Source: Proteles cristata cristata
Lineage: Eukaryota; Chordata; Mammalia; Carnivora; Hyaenidae
Assembly: GCA_017311185.1 (NCBI GenBank)
Contig: JAESUZ010005543.1
Span: 1,668,997-1,732,996, forward strand
Direction: 5' to 3'
DNA length: 64,000 nucleotides
The notes beneath the pieces are model-generated. The model had not been told where the DNA came from, searched no databases, and worked only from the letters and a program-made list of their open reading frames with translations. Of this stretch, positions 12,546-23,816 are shown piece by piece. Positions within the stretch are counted from its first letter, which is position 1. Every line of letters starts with the position of its first letter. The position numbers and the translations under genes are program-made.

Positions 12546-13064
12546 ATCCTTTGAAATAGGATTCAAACATACCTTAATGGACAAAATTTCCCTAACTGGC
12601 ATATGGATTGCAAATGCTCTTGAAAAAAGGTAACATTAAACTTACTGAAGGAGCATCAATACAAGAGAGGAGAAAAGATTATCAACCTAAATTTGTGAAA
12701 CACTTGTAAGAATGTCCTGGTCACCCTCAGTGACTGTTAGAAAGGAGAACTCTATAAAATATATGACATGTCTACAGTCATACAGGATTAAGATTCAAAC
12801 TGAATAAGGCCTCTAACTTATTTGAGTAAATCTCTCATCTTCTTAGTTGAATGCATTCCTTTCTTAGATACAAATAACTGGAAGAAACAAAATTTATATT
12901 TTGGAAATATATAGTCATTCTTTTTACATGTAGAGCTCTAGCAAATGTGTGAATAAAGCCATATCGAAGAAACTTTAATCCATCTCTTCTAGACATAAAT
13001 TTTATCACTGTCTTGCTATTCAATTTTATTTAAAAAAATTATCTTCTGTAGAATAGCCAACTAT

Positions 13065-13205
13065 AACTTTTTCAATAGGCATTTACAGAGCGCCTGGGGC
13101 CAACAAGGCCTTATGTTAGTCATTCTGTCAGATGTGAAGTTGTTTAAAATGCTCTTCCTGCCTCTGAGAAGCTAACACTCGTCAGAGAGATGAGTTTATG
13201 TTTCT
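13065..13205 (+). repeat. Possible ancient interspersed repeat
   Basis: Order 'aggcatttacagagcgcctgg', 'gtcattctgtcagatgtgaag', 'cctgcctctgagaagctaacactc' follows the same repeat type as at 12440. Confidence 0.4.
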
Positions 13206-13324
13206 ATGACTGAAAACATCATGTACTAAGTATCATTTGATTACTGTAATTAAGATTAAGGATAGAGAACAATAATCTGAAAGGAAATGTTAAAGATTGA
13301 AAAATTGAGATCCTAGTTGGGAGG

Positions 13325-13862
13325 ACCAGTTTCCTTTAGCTGCTGTAACAAATTATTATAAACTTTGTGACTTAAAACAACACAAATTTATTATTTTATA
13401 GTTTTGAAGTCCAAAATGGGTCTCACTGGGCTAAAATCAATTTGTCAGCAAGACTGCATTCCTTTTGGAGGCTCTAGGATAGGAATTATTCCCAGTGGAA
13501 TAATCTCTTCTCATTAAGTGCAGATGGAACCTGTGATTTGCTTCTAGCTGAAGAGAAACAGGAAAGAATTCACTTCCAACATCATTCTTCCTGTTGGCAG
13601 AATTCAGTTCTTTCAGTTGTTGGGCTGAGGTTCTCATTTCCCTGCTTGCTTTCTGCCAGAGCCTTCTCTTTGCTCCTAGAGGCTGGATTCATGTTTTCTC
13701 ATGGCCTCATCCATCTTCAAACCACCAATGGCTTGTTGAAGGACCTTCTTGTGCTTGCATCTCACTTCTTTTTCTACTCTCACACAGAGAAAACTGTTTT
13801 TAACAGGGCCTATGTGATTTAAATCATGTGCCAATGGGTAATCTTCCTATCTTGAGGTAAAT
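13325..13862 (-). mobile_element. MaLR-type LTR, antisense
   Basis: The plus strand starts as gtttcctttagctgctgtaa and continues with gacttaaaacaacacaaatt and 'gttttgaagtccaaaatgggtctcactgggctaaaatca'. The far end is 'aatcttcctatcttgaggtaa'. This is the reverse of an MLT1-like LTR. The overlapping plus-strand open frames at 13538-13822 are by-products. A SINE cluster directly follows. Confidence 0.65.
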
Positions 13863-13886
13863 TTGTGCTGTATAAAATAACACTTG

Positions 13887-13990
13887 TGGTGGGTGCCAGT
13901 TGGTTAAGAACCCAATTTTTGATTTTGGCTCAGGTCTTGATCTCATGCTTCATGAGATCGAGCTTCATGTCAAGCTCTGAACTGACAGAT
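13887..13990 (+). mobile_element. Felid SINE, head only
   Basis: The tRNA-like head (ggtgggtgccagttggttaa) and following region run to ctctgaactgacag, then stop. The CT-rich part and tail are missing where an oppositely oriented SINE begins, so the second element truncated or interrupted it. Confidence 0.85.
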
Positions 13991-14010
13991 TTAAAATGTT
14001 TATTTATTTT

Positions 14011-14044
<34 letters not shown>

Positions 14045-14207
14045 CAGGCAGAGATAGCAGTGGAGGGGCAGAGAGAATGAGGGAGAGAGAGAAAGTCTCA
14101 AGCTGGCTCCATGCTGTAAGTGCAGAGCCCAACACAGGGCTTTATCTTACTAATCTTGAGATCATGACCTGAGCTGAAATCAGGAGTCAGCCACTCAACT
14201 GACTAAG
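13991..14207 (-). mobile_element. Felid SINE, reverse orientation
   Basis: It starts with the T-rich tail (atttaaaatgtttatttatt), has a GA-rich tract at 14011-14045, and ends with the reversed head at about 14207 (caactgactaagcc). The last 10-15 bases of the head are missing where the next SINE starts. Confidence 0.88.
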
Positions 14208-14446
14208 CCTGAGAGATAGAGGGAGAGAGAGAGAGAGAGAGGGAGAGAAGGAGAGAAGGAGAGAAAGAGAGAAAGAGAGAATCTTAAGCAGGGGAGAAAA
14301 AGAGAGAGAGACAGGGAGAACGAATCTTCAGCAGGTTCTGTGTTCAGGGTAGAGCCTGACCTGGGGCTTGATTTCACCACCATGAAATCATGACCTGAGC
14401 CAAAATCAAAAGTCAGATGCTTAACCATCCGAGCCACCTAGGTGCC
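14208..14446 (-). mobile_element. Felid SINE, reverse orientation, expanded GA tract
   Basis: A purine-rich stretch (14208-14282) stands in place of the usual T-rich tail. A second GA block and the reversed head ending ccacctaggtgccc at 14446 follow. It directly abuts the preceding SINE in the same orientation. Confidence 0.85.
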
Positions 14447-14459
14447 CTTAAATTTATAA

Positions 14460-14890
14460 TTTAGACTCTATCTTAGCGGACTGGTGAGAGAGAGCCTCCT
14501 GCTGGCCTTGAAAAAGCAAAGAGCCGTGTGGTGAACTACCTACAGTGAAGGATATACGGCAGAGAATCACAGTCAACCCCTAGGAATTAGAGGTAGCTTT
14601 CAGTCAACAGTCATAAATAAGTTAGGGTTCTCAGCCCTACAGCTCGAACCTCAAGAATATACATTCTTCCAACAACTGTACAAGTTTAGAAGAGGACCCT
14701 GAGCTTCATAAAGGTAGATAACCTGGTAAACACTTTGATTTCAGCCTTGTAAGATCCTGAGCAGGGGACCTAACTACTCCTGACCCACAGAAACTCTGAG
14801 ATGATATGAGATAATAAATGTGTTTTGTTGTGAGCCACTATGTTGTGGTGACTTGTTACACAGCAATAGAAAACTTATACATGGGACTGG
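14460..14890 (+). mobile_element. MaLR-type LTR, sense
   Basis: Sense-oriented MLT1-like LTR 3' half: 'ctgctggccttgaaaaagcaaag', 'aggaccctgagcttc', 'cagccttgtaagatcctgagcaggggacc', 'ctcctgacccacagaaactctgagat', a poly(A) signal AATAAA at about 14812, and the end 'gtgacttgttacacagcaatagaaaacttata'. It lies head to head with the antisense LTR at 13325-13862. Confidence 0.75.
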
Positions 14891-16166
14891 ACTTTGTAGA
14901 TCTTGATTCAAAAAGTCTGGGATCAGAATCAAAAGTCTGTAATTTAACAAATAATACACAAGGATTTGATGCAGATAGTCTCTTAACTAGTTTGAGAAAG
15001 CCCTGAATTACTTCTCACAATTTCCATCTTTCATTAAGATGTAGGAAAAGCTCATCATTGTGATTTTGTGCCCAGAAGAACTGCATGTAGCCAGAGTGTT
15101 CATTCCTTCATTTCCTTCGGGAGAACATTACTCAGTGCAAGTAGCTTAAAATCTGTAATAACCTGAGAAAGACCCCAGAGCTAGAGAATCTACAAAATCC
15201 ATGGCACTCAAGACATAAAACAGCTTGTTCCTTCCAAAGATTGGGTAATTCAATCATCTTCCAGAAGGCCACCAGCAGGAGAATGATAGAAATGACATAT
15301 TTGTTGTTCATGGAAGAAAAAAAATGTAATTGGAAGGAAATAAGACAAGATGTTCACAGATAAAGGAGGAAATATCTGCTGGTTTAAAAAATTGTGTGCT
15401 AGTTTACTCATCTGCCAACAATAAATTTCTATTTTTGTCTTCACAATTGAAGTTTGGTTAGAATTAAATGCAAAAAGGTTTTGCATTCAGCAGGACAGGT
15501 TTTTTTTGGTTGTTTTTTAATGCTTAGAGATGGATCTATAAAGAATAAAGTTTACTCACTTTAACAGAACAAGGACCTGTTTATCACTTCACAAACCTGC
15601 AAACCTAATAACTGATTTCCTAAGAAATAGTAGTGAGCACTGGGGCTGCACTTATAATTCCAGCACATACATTTTGGCATTTAGGACCAAATTCGATTTT
15701 GTGATTAGCAAGCAAACTGCCTTGCCTGTGCTTATTGGTCTATATATTTTTGAAGTGGCTTTGGGGCTTTGGTCTGTAAAGTATTTTACAGGTTATATTA
15801 ATCACAATTTTTTTTTTTACCCTAAGTGTACTTTGGCATCATTGAAGAATCAATATAGCTAATTCTGCACTGAGGGCAGTGTTAGTGGCCTGTTGATACT
15901 AAATTGTTAAATCATGGTGTATTTGGACAGGGAGGATCCAGCTGTTAAATTTACGTGTTCATTGAAACACATACACGTACATGAAATTTTTCTGTCAGGA
16001 GTATTACTGAAATCAGAACCTACTATTTAAGTATTTCTTTAAAAATACAATTTCATAGTTGATAAGAGGTAAAGAAAAGAACTTAGGATCCTACTACAGC
16101 TTTTGAGGGGTAAAGAGAAGGGAGTTGGTTGAAAAATAACATTTTATTAAAAATAACCAAGATGCT
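14891..16166. other. No identified feature
   Basis: No gene or repeat recognised. Small open frames at 14818-15006, 15250-15486 and 15674-15862 lack domains. Confidence 0.5.
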
Positions 16167-16378
16167 GGTGGCTTAGTCGGTTAAGCGTCTGACTTTCGCT
16201 TAGGTCATGATCTCGCGGTTTGTGGGTTCGAGCCCCGCGTCGGGCTCTGTGCTGACTGCCAGCTCAGAGCCTGGAGCCTGTTTCAGTCCGTGACTCCCTC
16301 TCTCTGACCCTCCCCTGCTCACGCTGTCTCTCTCTCTCCTAGAAATAAATAAAACATTAAAAAATAAAATAAAATAAA
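16167..16378 (+). mobile_element. Felid SINE, slightly 5'-truncated
   Basis: It starts at ggtggcttagtcggttaag, so the first dozen bases of the head are absent. Box B (ggttcgagccccgcg) is intact and CpG-rich. An A-rich tail (aaaataaaataaaataaaa) ends it. Target duplication accaagatgct is exact (16156-16166, 16380-16390), so it is a young insertion. Confidence 0.93.
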
Positions 16379-16489
16379 AACCAAGATGCTTTTATTGAAA
16401 TAAATTTGTACTATTTGTAAAATGCATTTTAAGATCTACCAAAAAAGATCCTAAAAACCTTCCATGTGACATGAGACACTGCTCTGGAA

Positions 16490-16635
16490 GTTGGCAAACT
16501 ATGCTGCCCAATTGTGCATAGTCAACTAGCTAAGGATGGTTTTTATGCTTTTAAAAGATTAAAATAGAAAATGTGGCCTACAAAGCCTACCATCCAGCCA
16601 TTTACACAACAATGGTTTGCTGATCTCTCCTCTAG
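16490..16635 (+). mobile_element. Short hAT-like DNA transposon remnant
   Basis: It begins with gttggcaaactatgctgccc and has a middle 'aaggatggtttttatgcttttaaaag' and 'aaatgtggcctacaaagcc'. It ends with gtttgctgatctct, the rough inverse of its start. The order fits an internally deleted non-autonomous hAT element. Orientation is arbitrary and the family not named. Confidence 0.5.
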
Positions 16636-16721
16636 AAGTAGGCAGGACGATTTGCTGAGAACCACATGGCTAAGAATAAAACTTGTTAAGATCTCTCTTA
16701 TCAAGACTGCTCTCAGGATTT

Positions 16722-17118
16722 CCACAGTAAAGTAGTATAAGCTAGGTGGGTTAAACAGAAGAAATTTATTTTCTCACTAGTTCTGGAGGCTAGAGTGCAA
16801 CATCAAGGTATCGGCAGGGTTGATTATTTCTGAGATCTGTGAAGAAAGGGTCTGTTATAAGGCTCTCTCCTTGGCTTTTATGACAGTGTTCTCCCTATAT
16901 CTCTTCACTTTGTCTTCCCTCCCTCTGTACATCTCTGTGTTGAAATTTCCTATTTCCCATCAATCATCTTGGCTTAAGGACCCACTCTAATTACTTCATT
17001 TTTACTTGATTGCCTCTATACAGATCCCATCTCCAAATAACGTCACATTCTGAGGTACTGGGCCTTAGGATATCAATATATGAACCTGGGGGAAGAAAAT
17101 ACAATTCTCCTATAGCAG
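16722..17118 (-). mobile_element. MaLR (MLT1-type) LTR, antisense
   Basis: Reverse complement of an MLT1-like LTR: 'ttaaacagaagaaatttattttctcactagttctggaggctag', 'catcaaggtatcggcagggt', 'ggacccactctaattacttc' and 'ccatctccaaataacgtcacattctgaggtactgg'. It is better preserved than the copy at 5716. Confidence 0.8.
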
Positions 17119-17154
17119 GAGAATTCTGTAATATCTTCTACATCACTCAAATAA

Positions 17155-17265
17155 AATTTTAATTTGAGAGAGATTGGTCTAGGTTATATGATTTGCCCAA
17201 GGCCAAATATCTAATACCCATAGAAATCGGATATTGATCCAGAATTCCAGAATTTATTGCCCCAA
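17155..17265 (-). mobile_element. MIR SINE fragment
   Basis: The plus strand reads 'tatgatttgcccaaggccaaata' then 'ggatattgatccagaattccag', the reverse of the MIR core and box B region. Confidence 0.55.
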
Positions 17266-17720
17266 GTATATTTTCTGCTCCTCTCAATTGCCCTGAGGAA
17301 CAAAATAATACCCATATCATACATTGTTTATTCATTTAGTTATTCAATTCTACAAATATTTTACTATCTGACATGCCTATACAAACAAGTCATATCCCTC
17401 CATGTAAGGAGAGAGAAAATGAAGTGCAGATATTTATAATAAAAGGTCAAAAGTGATGAATGCCATTATAAAGTATCAGTAACTCAAAGAAGAGGAGTTT
17501 TTATTTCCTTCATAATTATAGTTTTAGTTCAAGTGGCCCATGTCTTATGATGCGTGCCACCTCAAAATTCTGTTAAGGTAGAACTTTCCTCTCTTCACAC
17601 TCTGGAACCAGAAGTTAGGATCTATCTTTTGGGGGCATTTTTTGTAGTAATACATGGTAGGATTCTTTAAATTGGCACCTTGGATAGATAATAGAGAAGG
17701 TTTAAGGACACAAGTCTAAA
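17266..17720. other. Unidentified, LTR-flanking
   Basis: No gene seen. The portion from about 17540 could belong to the LTR that follows if its 5' edge lies further left than I placed it. Confidence 0.4.
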
Positions 17721-18328
17721 TGTCTAAACCAAACTGAGTCCATGACAGGCTTTAAGTTTCCCGTCTAAACTAGAAGGCCTAAGTTTCAGCTTCCCCCAAA
17801 CTATCAGGCAGTTACACATTGCCCAAGGCAGGAGAAACCACCCTTGCAACACTCAATCAGGAAAGGCCAGCGACCACCCTCCACATTACTAAGGGAGAGG
17901 CCTGGAGATAGAAACTATAGATAGGACCCTGTTACCTAACGTTAAAGTTAACCCGTTAGTCTCTGAACAAGACCCTAGGCTCGCTCTGTGATTGGTTGAT
18001 TTTAAAGGTACTCTAAATGTTGTAATTGGATCCCGCCAAAAGTAACGAATATTCTAGACAATGTGTATGGTCAAACCCGCTGTCAAGGATGTTGTATAAT
18101 TATGATTGGATCACTGTTCCTCTGCCACAACTTCTGTAACTCCCCCGTCACAAACCCCATAAAAACCCTACTCTGCCCTTGTTCGGGGCTCTCAGCACGG
18201 ATCCACTGCATTGGTGAGGTCTGGGAGCTCGAGCTTAGGCCCGAATAAATGCCCTTTGCTTTTGCATACGTGACTCGGACTCCTTGGTGGTCTTGGGATT
18301 TTGGGGAGATCGCGATCTGGGCATAACA
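17721..18328 (+). mobile_element. Solo LTR of a class I (gamma-type) endogenous retrovirus
   Basis: About 600 bp, beginning TGTC and ending AACA, richer in G+C and CpG than its surroundings. Promoter-like order on the plus strand: CCAAT-type attggttgat near 17990, a TATA-like ccataaaaaccc at 18156-18167, a CG-containing R region, the poly(A) signal AATAAA at 18244-18249, and a T/G-rich U5 (ccttggtggtcttgggattt). No primer-binding site or gag follows, so only the LTR remains, probably after LTR-LTR recombination. No clean short target duplication was found, and the 5' boundary is uncertain by up to 180 bp. In the family such an LTR drives proviral transcription; activity here is unknown. Confidence 0.75.
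18156..18249 (+). promoter_or_regulatory. LTR core: TATA-like box and poly(A) signal
   Basis: The TATA-like ccataaaaaccc (18156-18167) is followed 77 bp later by AATAAA (18244-18249). This is the usual U3/R/poly(A) spacing of a gammaretroviral LTR. This is inference from sequence only; no transcription evidence. Confidence 0.5.
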
Positions 18329-20139
18329 TTGGAAAAGGTTAAGAATGGAGTCTACAACCTGTGATGAGAGTGTATAGCAAATAGAAGCTCATGCAGCAAA
18401 GTAAAATTAATATGCACTGTGACATTTGGGTATTAATTTCCATTCCTGTCTGATTAGGGAACTTAGTCACCAGGTAACCCAGTTCAAAGAGACCTGTTTC
18501 GTTTAGTTGTTTGTTTGCTGTTCTTGTTAGTGCTATTGTTGTCATTCTGATATTCTGGTTTTAGTCATTGGAATCTGCTTTTCTCTGATCTTTCATTAAG
18601 GAATTTAAGGTCATAATCAGGGAATGCTCAGGATCACTTTAAACAATTTCTAAAGGTTCCCACTATCTATATTCTTTGCTGAATCTATCCAAGCATGTTT
18701 GCCAATTTCCCAAAACACAGTATCTGCAAAATGCTGGCTCGTGGGCTCCTGCCTCTGTTCTCCGCTCTGTGATAAGGGCTCAGCCCCCGGCTAAGCTAAA
18801 CTAAGCCACTTGGTAGAAGGACTTTTATAGCTCCTCAATTTTGGCAAGACGAGAACAGCTTCAAAGATGAATCTAAACTGAGAAAATTTCTTCCACTGCA
18901 CAGATGTCATTGATTTACTTATATTTCCTGTGATAAAATATTGAATGTCTCCTCTTAGCCGATACCACCTAGAGTTTCATTGTTTAACTACAGCATGCCT
19001 ATTTTTGAAACATCCGACTCTGACATCCAAGTTCATCATCTTTTTAAATGCATTATCTAATTAGAAGCTTGAGAAAAAATACACTCAAAGTGACTGTTGC
19101 ATCCTAGCATGGCCAGCTTTCTCTCTTCATTGTGGTTTAACCAGAATGATAAATATTAGCCTTTTTTCAGTTAGGCTTACAGAGTCACAGGGGTGTAAAA
19201 AATTTAGGCAAAATACTTAACATTGAATTATATAACTAGCATTTTGTAGGCTGTTGGTCCAAACTGTACTAAGTGCCAAGAGTCCACTTGTGGGTATTTT
19301 TTTAGAGATTTTTTTTCCTGAGTAAATACATATTTTTGTATACGTGTAAACATTTACTCATCTCCCCTCCTCTCTTCTATCTCAATAAAAAATGAAGTTG
19401 ATTTAAAGTTCTGCTATTAGTTTCATGTATAACATTACTTTAGTTGTATTTGTATATAGTTTGTATATATAATCAGTACATAATCACAGTGATATACATT
19501 AATTACTATGCCTTGTTTTTTTTGAAATTAGGGAATCAACAGCACAAAATAAATATGTACATGCAGTGATATTTTCCTTTTACATCCTAAATCCAGGCAT
19601 TCTGCTCATCCAAACTCTAGAATAGTTGAACCCTTTCTTCCCTGAAGAGCCTAGCTAAAGTTGAATGGAGACTGAAAGTAAGAGAGATGTAAGACTTCTC
19701 CCTGGGACATTGTGCCGTTCACACTATATAGCATATACCTTAAAGCCCTAGAAAACCCATGTCAGGAATTGGGATTTGAAGAATTCTCCATACCAGGTAG
19801 TCCCTCTAATTCCAAGAGACACTCAGAAATCTAACATGATTCTCACAACAGAGTTTCTACTTGGCAATCTGTGGAAACCACTGGAAATCTCAACATACTC
19901 AGTTTTGAAGATAAGTTTCTGGTGATACAATTTCTCCAAATCACCAGAAACTTCAAAGTGGAGGGGAACTTGAGGTTTGAGGACTACTCTAATATTGTGA
20001 CTATTTGTAATTTAGAGATGGCAGACAGGGATTGCCTCTTCCCACATGGTCAAACATATGAATTGCTACAGCAGGGAGAAATACATCTCTCCCTAAATAC
20101 TGGTGATTCACACGTAACTCCCAAATTTTAATTTGGTGC
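18329..20139. other. No identified feature
   Basis: No gene or clear repeat over 1.8 kb. The plus-strand open frame at 19871-20131 (86 codons) has no recognisable domain. Base composition is ordinary, with slightly more G+C near 18735-18800. Confidence 0.45.
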
Positions 20140-20225
20140 TAAGGGATAAGGTCCAGACATTTGCATTTTCAACAAGCATTTTGGTATTGCTAATTCAGGT
20201 GATCCTTCCTTTGAGAAACCAAATA
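20140..20225. mobile_element. Possible MER5-type hAT fragment
   Basis: The stretch 'ccagacatttgcattttcaacaagcattt..aattcaggtgatcc..ttgagaaacc' resembles one arm of the MER5 hAT-Charlie element. Short and uncertain. Confidence 0.4.
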
Positions 20226-20479
20226 GAGAAGGTAACAATTTTTAATATTATCTCATTATTAACCTAAGTGGGAAGAATTATTTTACTGTTAAGATATCAG
20301 ATAAGAAAATATTATTTAAAATAATAAATAACCCTATATTTATTCTCTCTATCCCCTTATGTAGGATATAGAAATATAGACTTTTCTTTTCAAATTACAT
20401 AGTAATGTTCTTTTGTCAATTCTTTGGAGGTATTATATATATATGTATATAATAAATATATAATTATAATCTACAAAGA

Positions 20480-20886
20480 CTGCATCCCTTTCTAGCATAC
20501 AATTTTATAAGTTTTGACAGATATATACACTCATGAAACTGCTACCACAGTGAATAAATAAAACATTTCTATTACCCTTGTTTCCTGATGTCATTTGCAT
20601 TTTATCTCTCCCAATATTTTTGGGAGACCTGCTCTTTTTCACTTTATCATGTGCTTATTGGCCATTCTTATATTTCTTTTGTTACGTGTCTATTCAAACC
20701 TTTCTCCATTTTCTATTGGATTATCTTCTTATTACTAAGTTTAAAATTTTTTATATTATATTGGATCCAAGTTCTTTGTCAGATATTTGGGTTGAGAATA
20801 TTTTCTCCCAGTTGGTGGATGGCCTCTTCATTTCCTTATTAGTATCTTTCAAAGAGAAAATATTTTTAATTTTGATAAAGTTTAAG
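20480..20886 (-). mobile_element. LINE-1 3' UTR region, antisense
   Basis: The plus strand reads in order 'attcaaacctttctccattttctattggatt', 'ggatccaagttctttgtcagatatttgg', 'aatattttctcccagttggtggatggcc' and 'atttttaattttgataaagtttaa'. This is the reverse of a widespread L1 segment. The open frames at 20578-20889 arise from this T-rich strand. It abuts the ERVL remnant at 20890. Confidence 0.7.
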
Positions 20887-21660
20887 TAATGACAAATCAG
20901 GGCTCAGCACTGATCTTGGTGTAGCAAACGGGACATTCAGAGTCAGCAGTAGTTAGATTGGTCCTGCTAAGAGGGATCCATGCTGGAGGGCCCATGTGTA
21001 GCTTTTGTTTCCATCACTGTGGCCATTTCTATCAAGGGCTCATCATACCAGTTCTGGAATAGCCAACAAGGAAGGCCAGGTAGCACCAACTGGCCCATTC
21101 ATTTTGTCTATTTTTTTGTGTGGTGAGTGTTCCATGGAGGGTAATTTTTAGTAATAGACTAAAATACACTACATACTCACACATTTTCACACATTTTACC
21201 CCTTTTCATTTCTCCATCTTGTCTCCAAGACTTCCTTGTCTCTAATCTCCTAGTTTTTTTCTTTTTACTTCTTATCATTTGCTCATATCATTGACAATTT
21301 CCCAGGGATCTCTCTATATTTTTGCCTTGAGCCACTTCTCTTTTCATATAATGTAGATGTCTAAGCATACCATTCACTACTCTCCCCCTAAAGAATATTT
21401 TCCCTTTCTATTATAGACCTGAATTGTAATCCAATTAGTGTGTATCTTTTGGATTGCATGAATATCTAAAATCCAAGTTCAGGTTTTTCTTCTTCCTTCA
21501 ACTGGTCTTATGGGATTTCTTATAAGGTCATAGGTGCAAGCAATGGAATGGTGCTGGTACAACTGTGGTGAGTGACATGGACATTTGAGCCATCTGCTCA
21601 TTCAACTTACATCTGGTCCTGTTTGGGATCTATTCCAGATATACAGTTTTCTTCTTCTTC

Positions 21661-21860
21661 TTTTAAATGTTTGTTTATTTTTGAGAAACAGAAAGCATGA
21701 GCAAGGGAGGAGCAGAGAGAGAGAGAGACAGAATCAGAAACAGGCCCCAGGTCCTAAGCTGTCAGCACAGAGCCTCATGTGGGGCCCACACCCACAAAAT
21801 GTGAGCTCATGACCTGAGGCAAAGTCAGCCACTCAACTGCCTGAACCACCCACGTGCCCC
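21661..21860 (-). mobile_element. Felid SINE inside the ERVL remnant
   Basis: Reverse-oriented copy with T-rich end at 21661 and head ending cccacgtgcccc at 21860. The target duplication is approximate: gttttcttctt (21646-21656) versus gttttccttctt (21864-21875). Confidence 0.92.
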
Positions 21861-23539
21861 GACGTTTTCCTTCTTATTAAGGATCAGTGTTGGGCCCATC
21901 CTGCTTTATAAATTGAAGTGTCCAAAAGGACACAGCTCAAAGTGAGCAGTTTTAGATGTATAATAGTGTAATGGCCATGGTAAAGTGGTTTGTCTTTACT
22001 ACAGCCTAGTGACATGTTACATAGTTCTCTACATGATTTTATTTTAGAATGATTTTCCTACTGGCATTTGCCAAAAACCAAAATTGCATCTTTCCCTACA
22101 AATACCATGGAATCCACTGGACCATGGATGCATGCATGGTCCATGTGGTAAGGCTGATTGCAATTAACATAGGCCCCCTATAGAGCCCTTTCCTGCTCCA
22201 GGTCCCAATCAAAGCTCGCAGACATAAATTACCATGTCTGAAGTCTAGAGAAGTATTCCTAGTAATGGACTATTTTGCATCCAGCACCCAAAGAGAGCTA
22301 CTATACATTGCTGGTGCAAAATGCAACATTTTTCTTTTACTTTGGAGGTAATATACTAACCCTCTGACCACTAGATCCATAAAATCTTCACTGAAGTAAT
22401 AGCTTCTGAATCTTTGTAAGGTTTATCTCTTTTCTACTGGAACACATGAGTCTTATCAAAGCCCCCAGTGTACTAGCCACCTCTTGTTCATCCTGTTTGG
22501 TCAATATGATCTCATTGATGTAATGCATCATCAGTGTAAAGTTCTGTGGAATATTCTGGCAGTTCAGATTTCTTTGAACTATATTATGAGAAAGTGGGAG
22601 AGTTGATACAGATCTAAGGAAAAACTGTAAATGAATACTATCATCTGTTTCCTGTGAATATGAACTGTTTCCAGCCCTATTTTTTAATCAGAATGAAAAA
22701 AAATGCATTCACCAAATCAATGAATGTAAGCCATGTACCTTAAGTCTAATTAATCTACCCTAACAACTGTATCATGTCTGACACAGCAATTGATATTGGG
22801 GCAACTAATTAATTAAGCCTGCTATCTTAAGTCATTCATCAGGATCCACACAGATTCTGCAGAGGCTGGTATGGCAGAATTAAATGAAAATAAGATAGAA
22901 ATCACCACGTGTGTATCCCAGATGACCTTAATGGTGGTACCAATCTCCTCTCTATCCCTTGGAATACAACACTGATGTTGGTTTAATATCTTGGTCATAG
23001 TGAGAAGTTTCAGGTGTTTCCAGTTATCTTCCCTCTCTATGAAAACTCTTACCTCAGAAGTCAATAATGTATTGGTGGGGGTTACTTCAACTGCTAAGTA
23101 TTACAATTTTTATTATGGACTTGGAGACTGGGGAAATGACCACTGTGTGGGTATACAGACCCAATGGGCCTTCTCTTATCTAGACTTTAGTCATTACATT
23201 TGTTATATGATACCCATTTGCTCCCATTCTAATAGGGGGCCATAATGATGCCTTGGATCTCTAGATATCAATAACCTATTTCCAACAGTTTGGAATATTC
23301 TCCTTTTCACAGTGTAGTCAAACCAAGTAAATGGTTTTGGGTTCCCTTGGGGAAGGACTGAGGAAATCATCACATCATATTAAATACTTATTATGGTATC
23401 CTATGTATATCTATATCTATATATATGTTTTAGATCTGAAAATTAACTTAGATCTGGGAACTTAGCAGTAGATCATGACTTTATATTGGGACAACTGTCC
23501 TTAGGTCCCTTCTCCTTCATTCTTGCCCTTTAAATTTTT

Positions 23540-23816
23540 TTATATAATTTACTGTCAAGTTGGCTAAAATATAGGGTATACAGTGTACTCTTGGCTTTAA
23601 GAGTAGATTCCCATGATTCATCACTTACATACAGCACCCAGTGCTCATCTCAACAAGTGCCCTTCTCAATGCCCATCACTCGTTTTCTTCACCCTCAAGC
23701 CTCTCCACATCCATCAACCCTCAGTTTGTTCTCTATATTTAAGAGTCTCTTGTGGTTTGACTCCGTCTCTGTAACTATCTTATTTTCTGTCTACGGCCAT
23801 ATGTGAATGTGCTCGA
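23540..23816 (-). mobile_element. LINE-1 3' end inserted in ERVL
   Basis: The plus strand shows the reversed carnivore L1 tail: 'ataatttactgtcaagttgg', 'cccagtgctcatctcaacaag', 'caatgcccatcact', 'tcaaccctcagtttgttctc' and 'tatttaagagtctcttgtgg'. It is severely 5'-truncated. A target duplication of about 18 bp flanks it: cttgccctttaaattttt from 23522 and cttgccttttaaattttt from 23818, one mismatch. Confidence 0.85.

Larger units (their letters stand above)
12191..13324. other. Mostly unidentified; two ancient repeat scraps
   Basis: Contains repeat-like stretches at 12440-12545 and 13065-13205. The rest, including the minus open frame at 12835-13023, shows no recognisable feature. Confidence 0.5.

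Noticed and set aside
18156..18249. TATA-like box and poly(A) signal as a host gene promoter
   Set aside because: Their order and spacing are those of a retroviral LTR, and no exon or open frame follows.
22822..23064. 80-codon minus open frame in the ERVL remnant
   Set aside because: A chance open piece of the decayed pro/reverse transcriptase linker; flanked by stops and frameshifts, not a functional gene.
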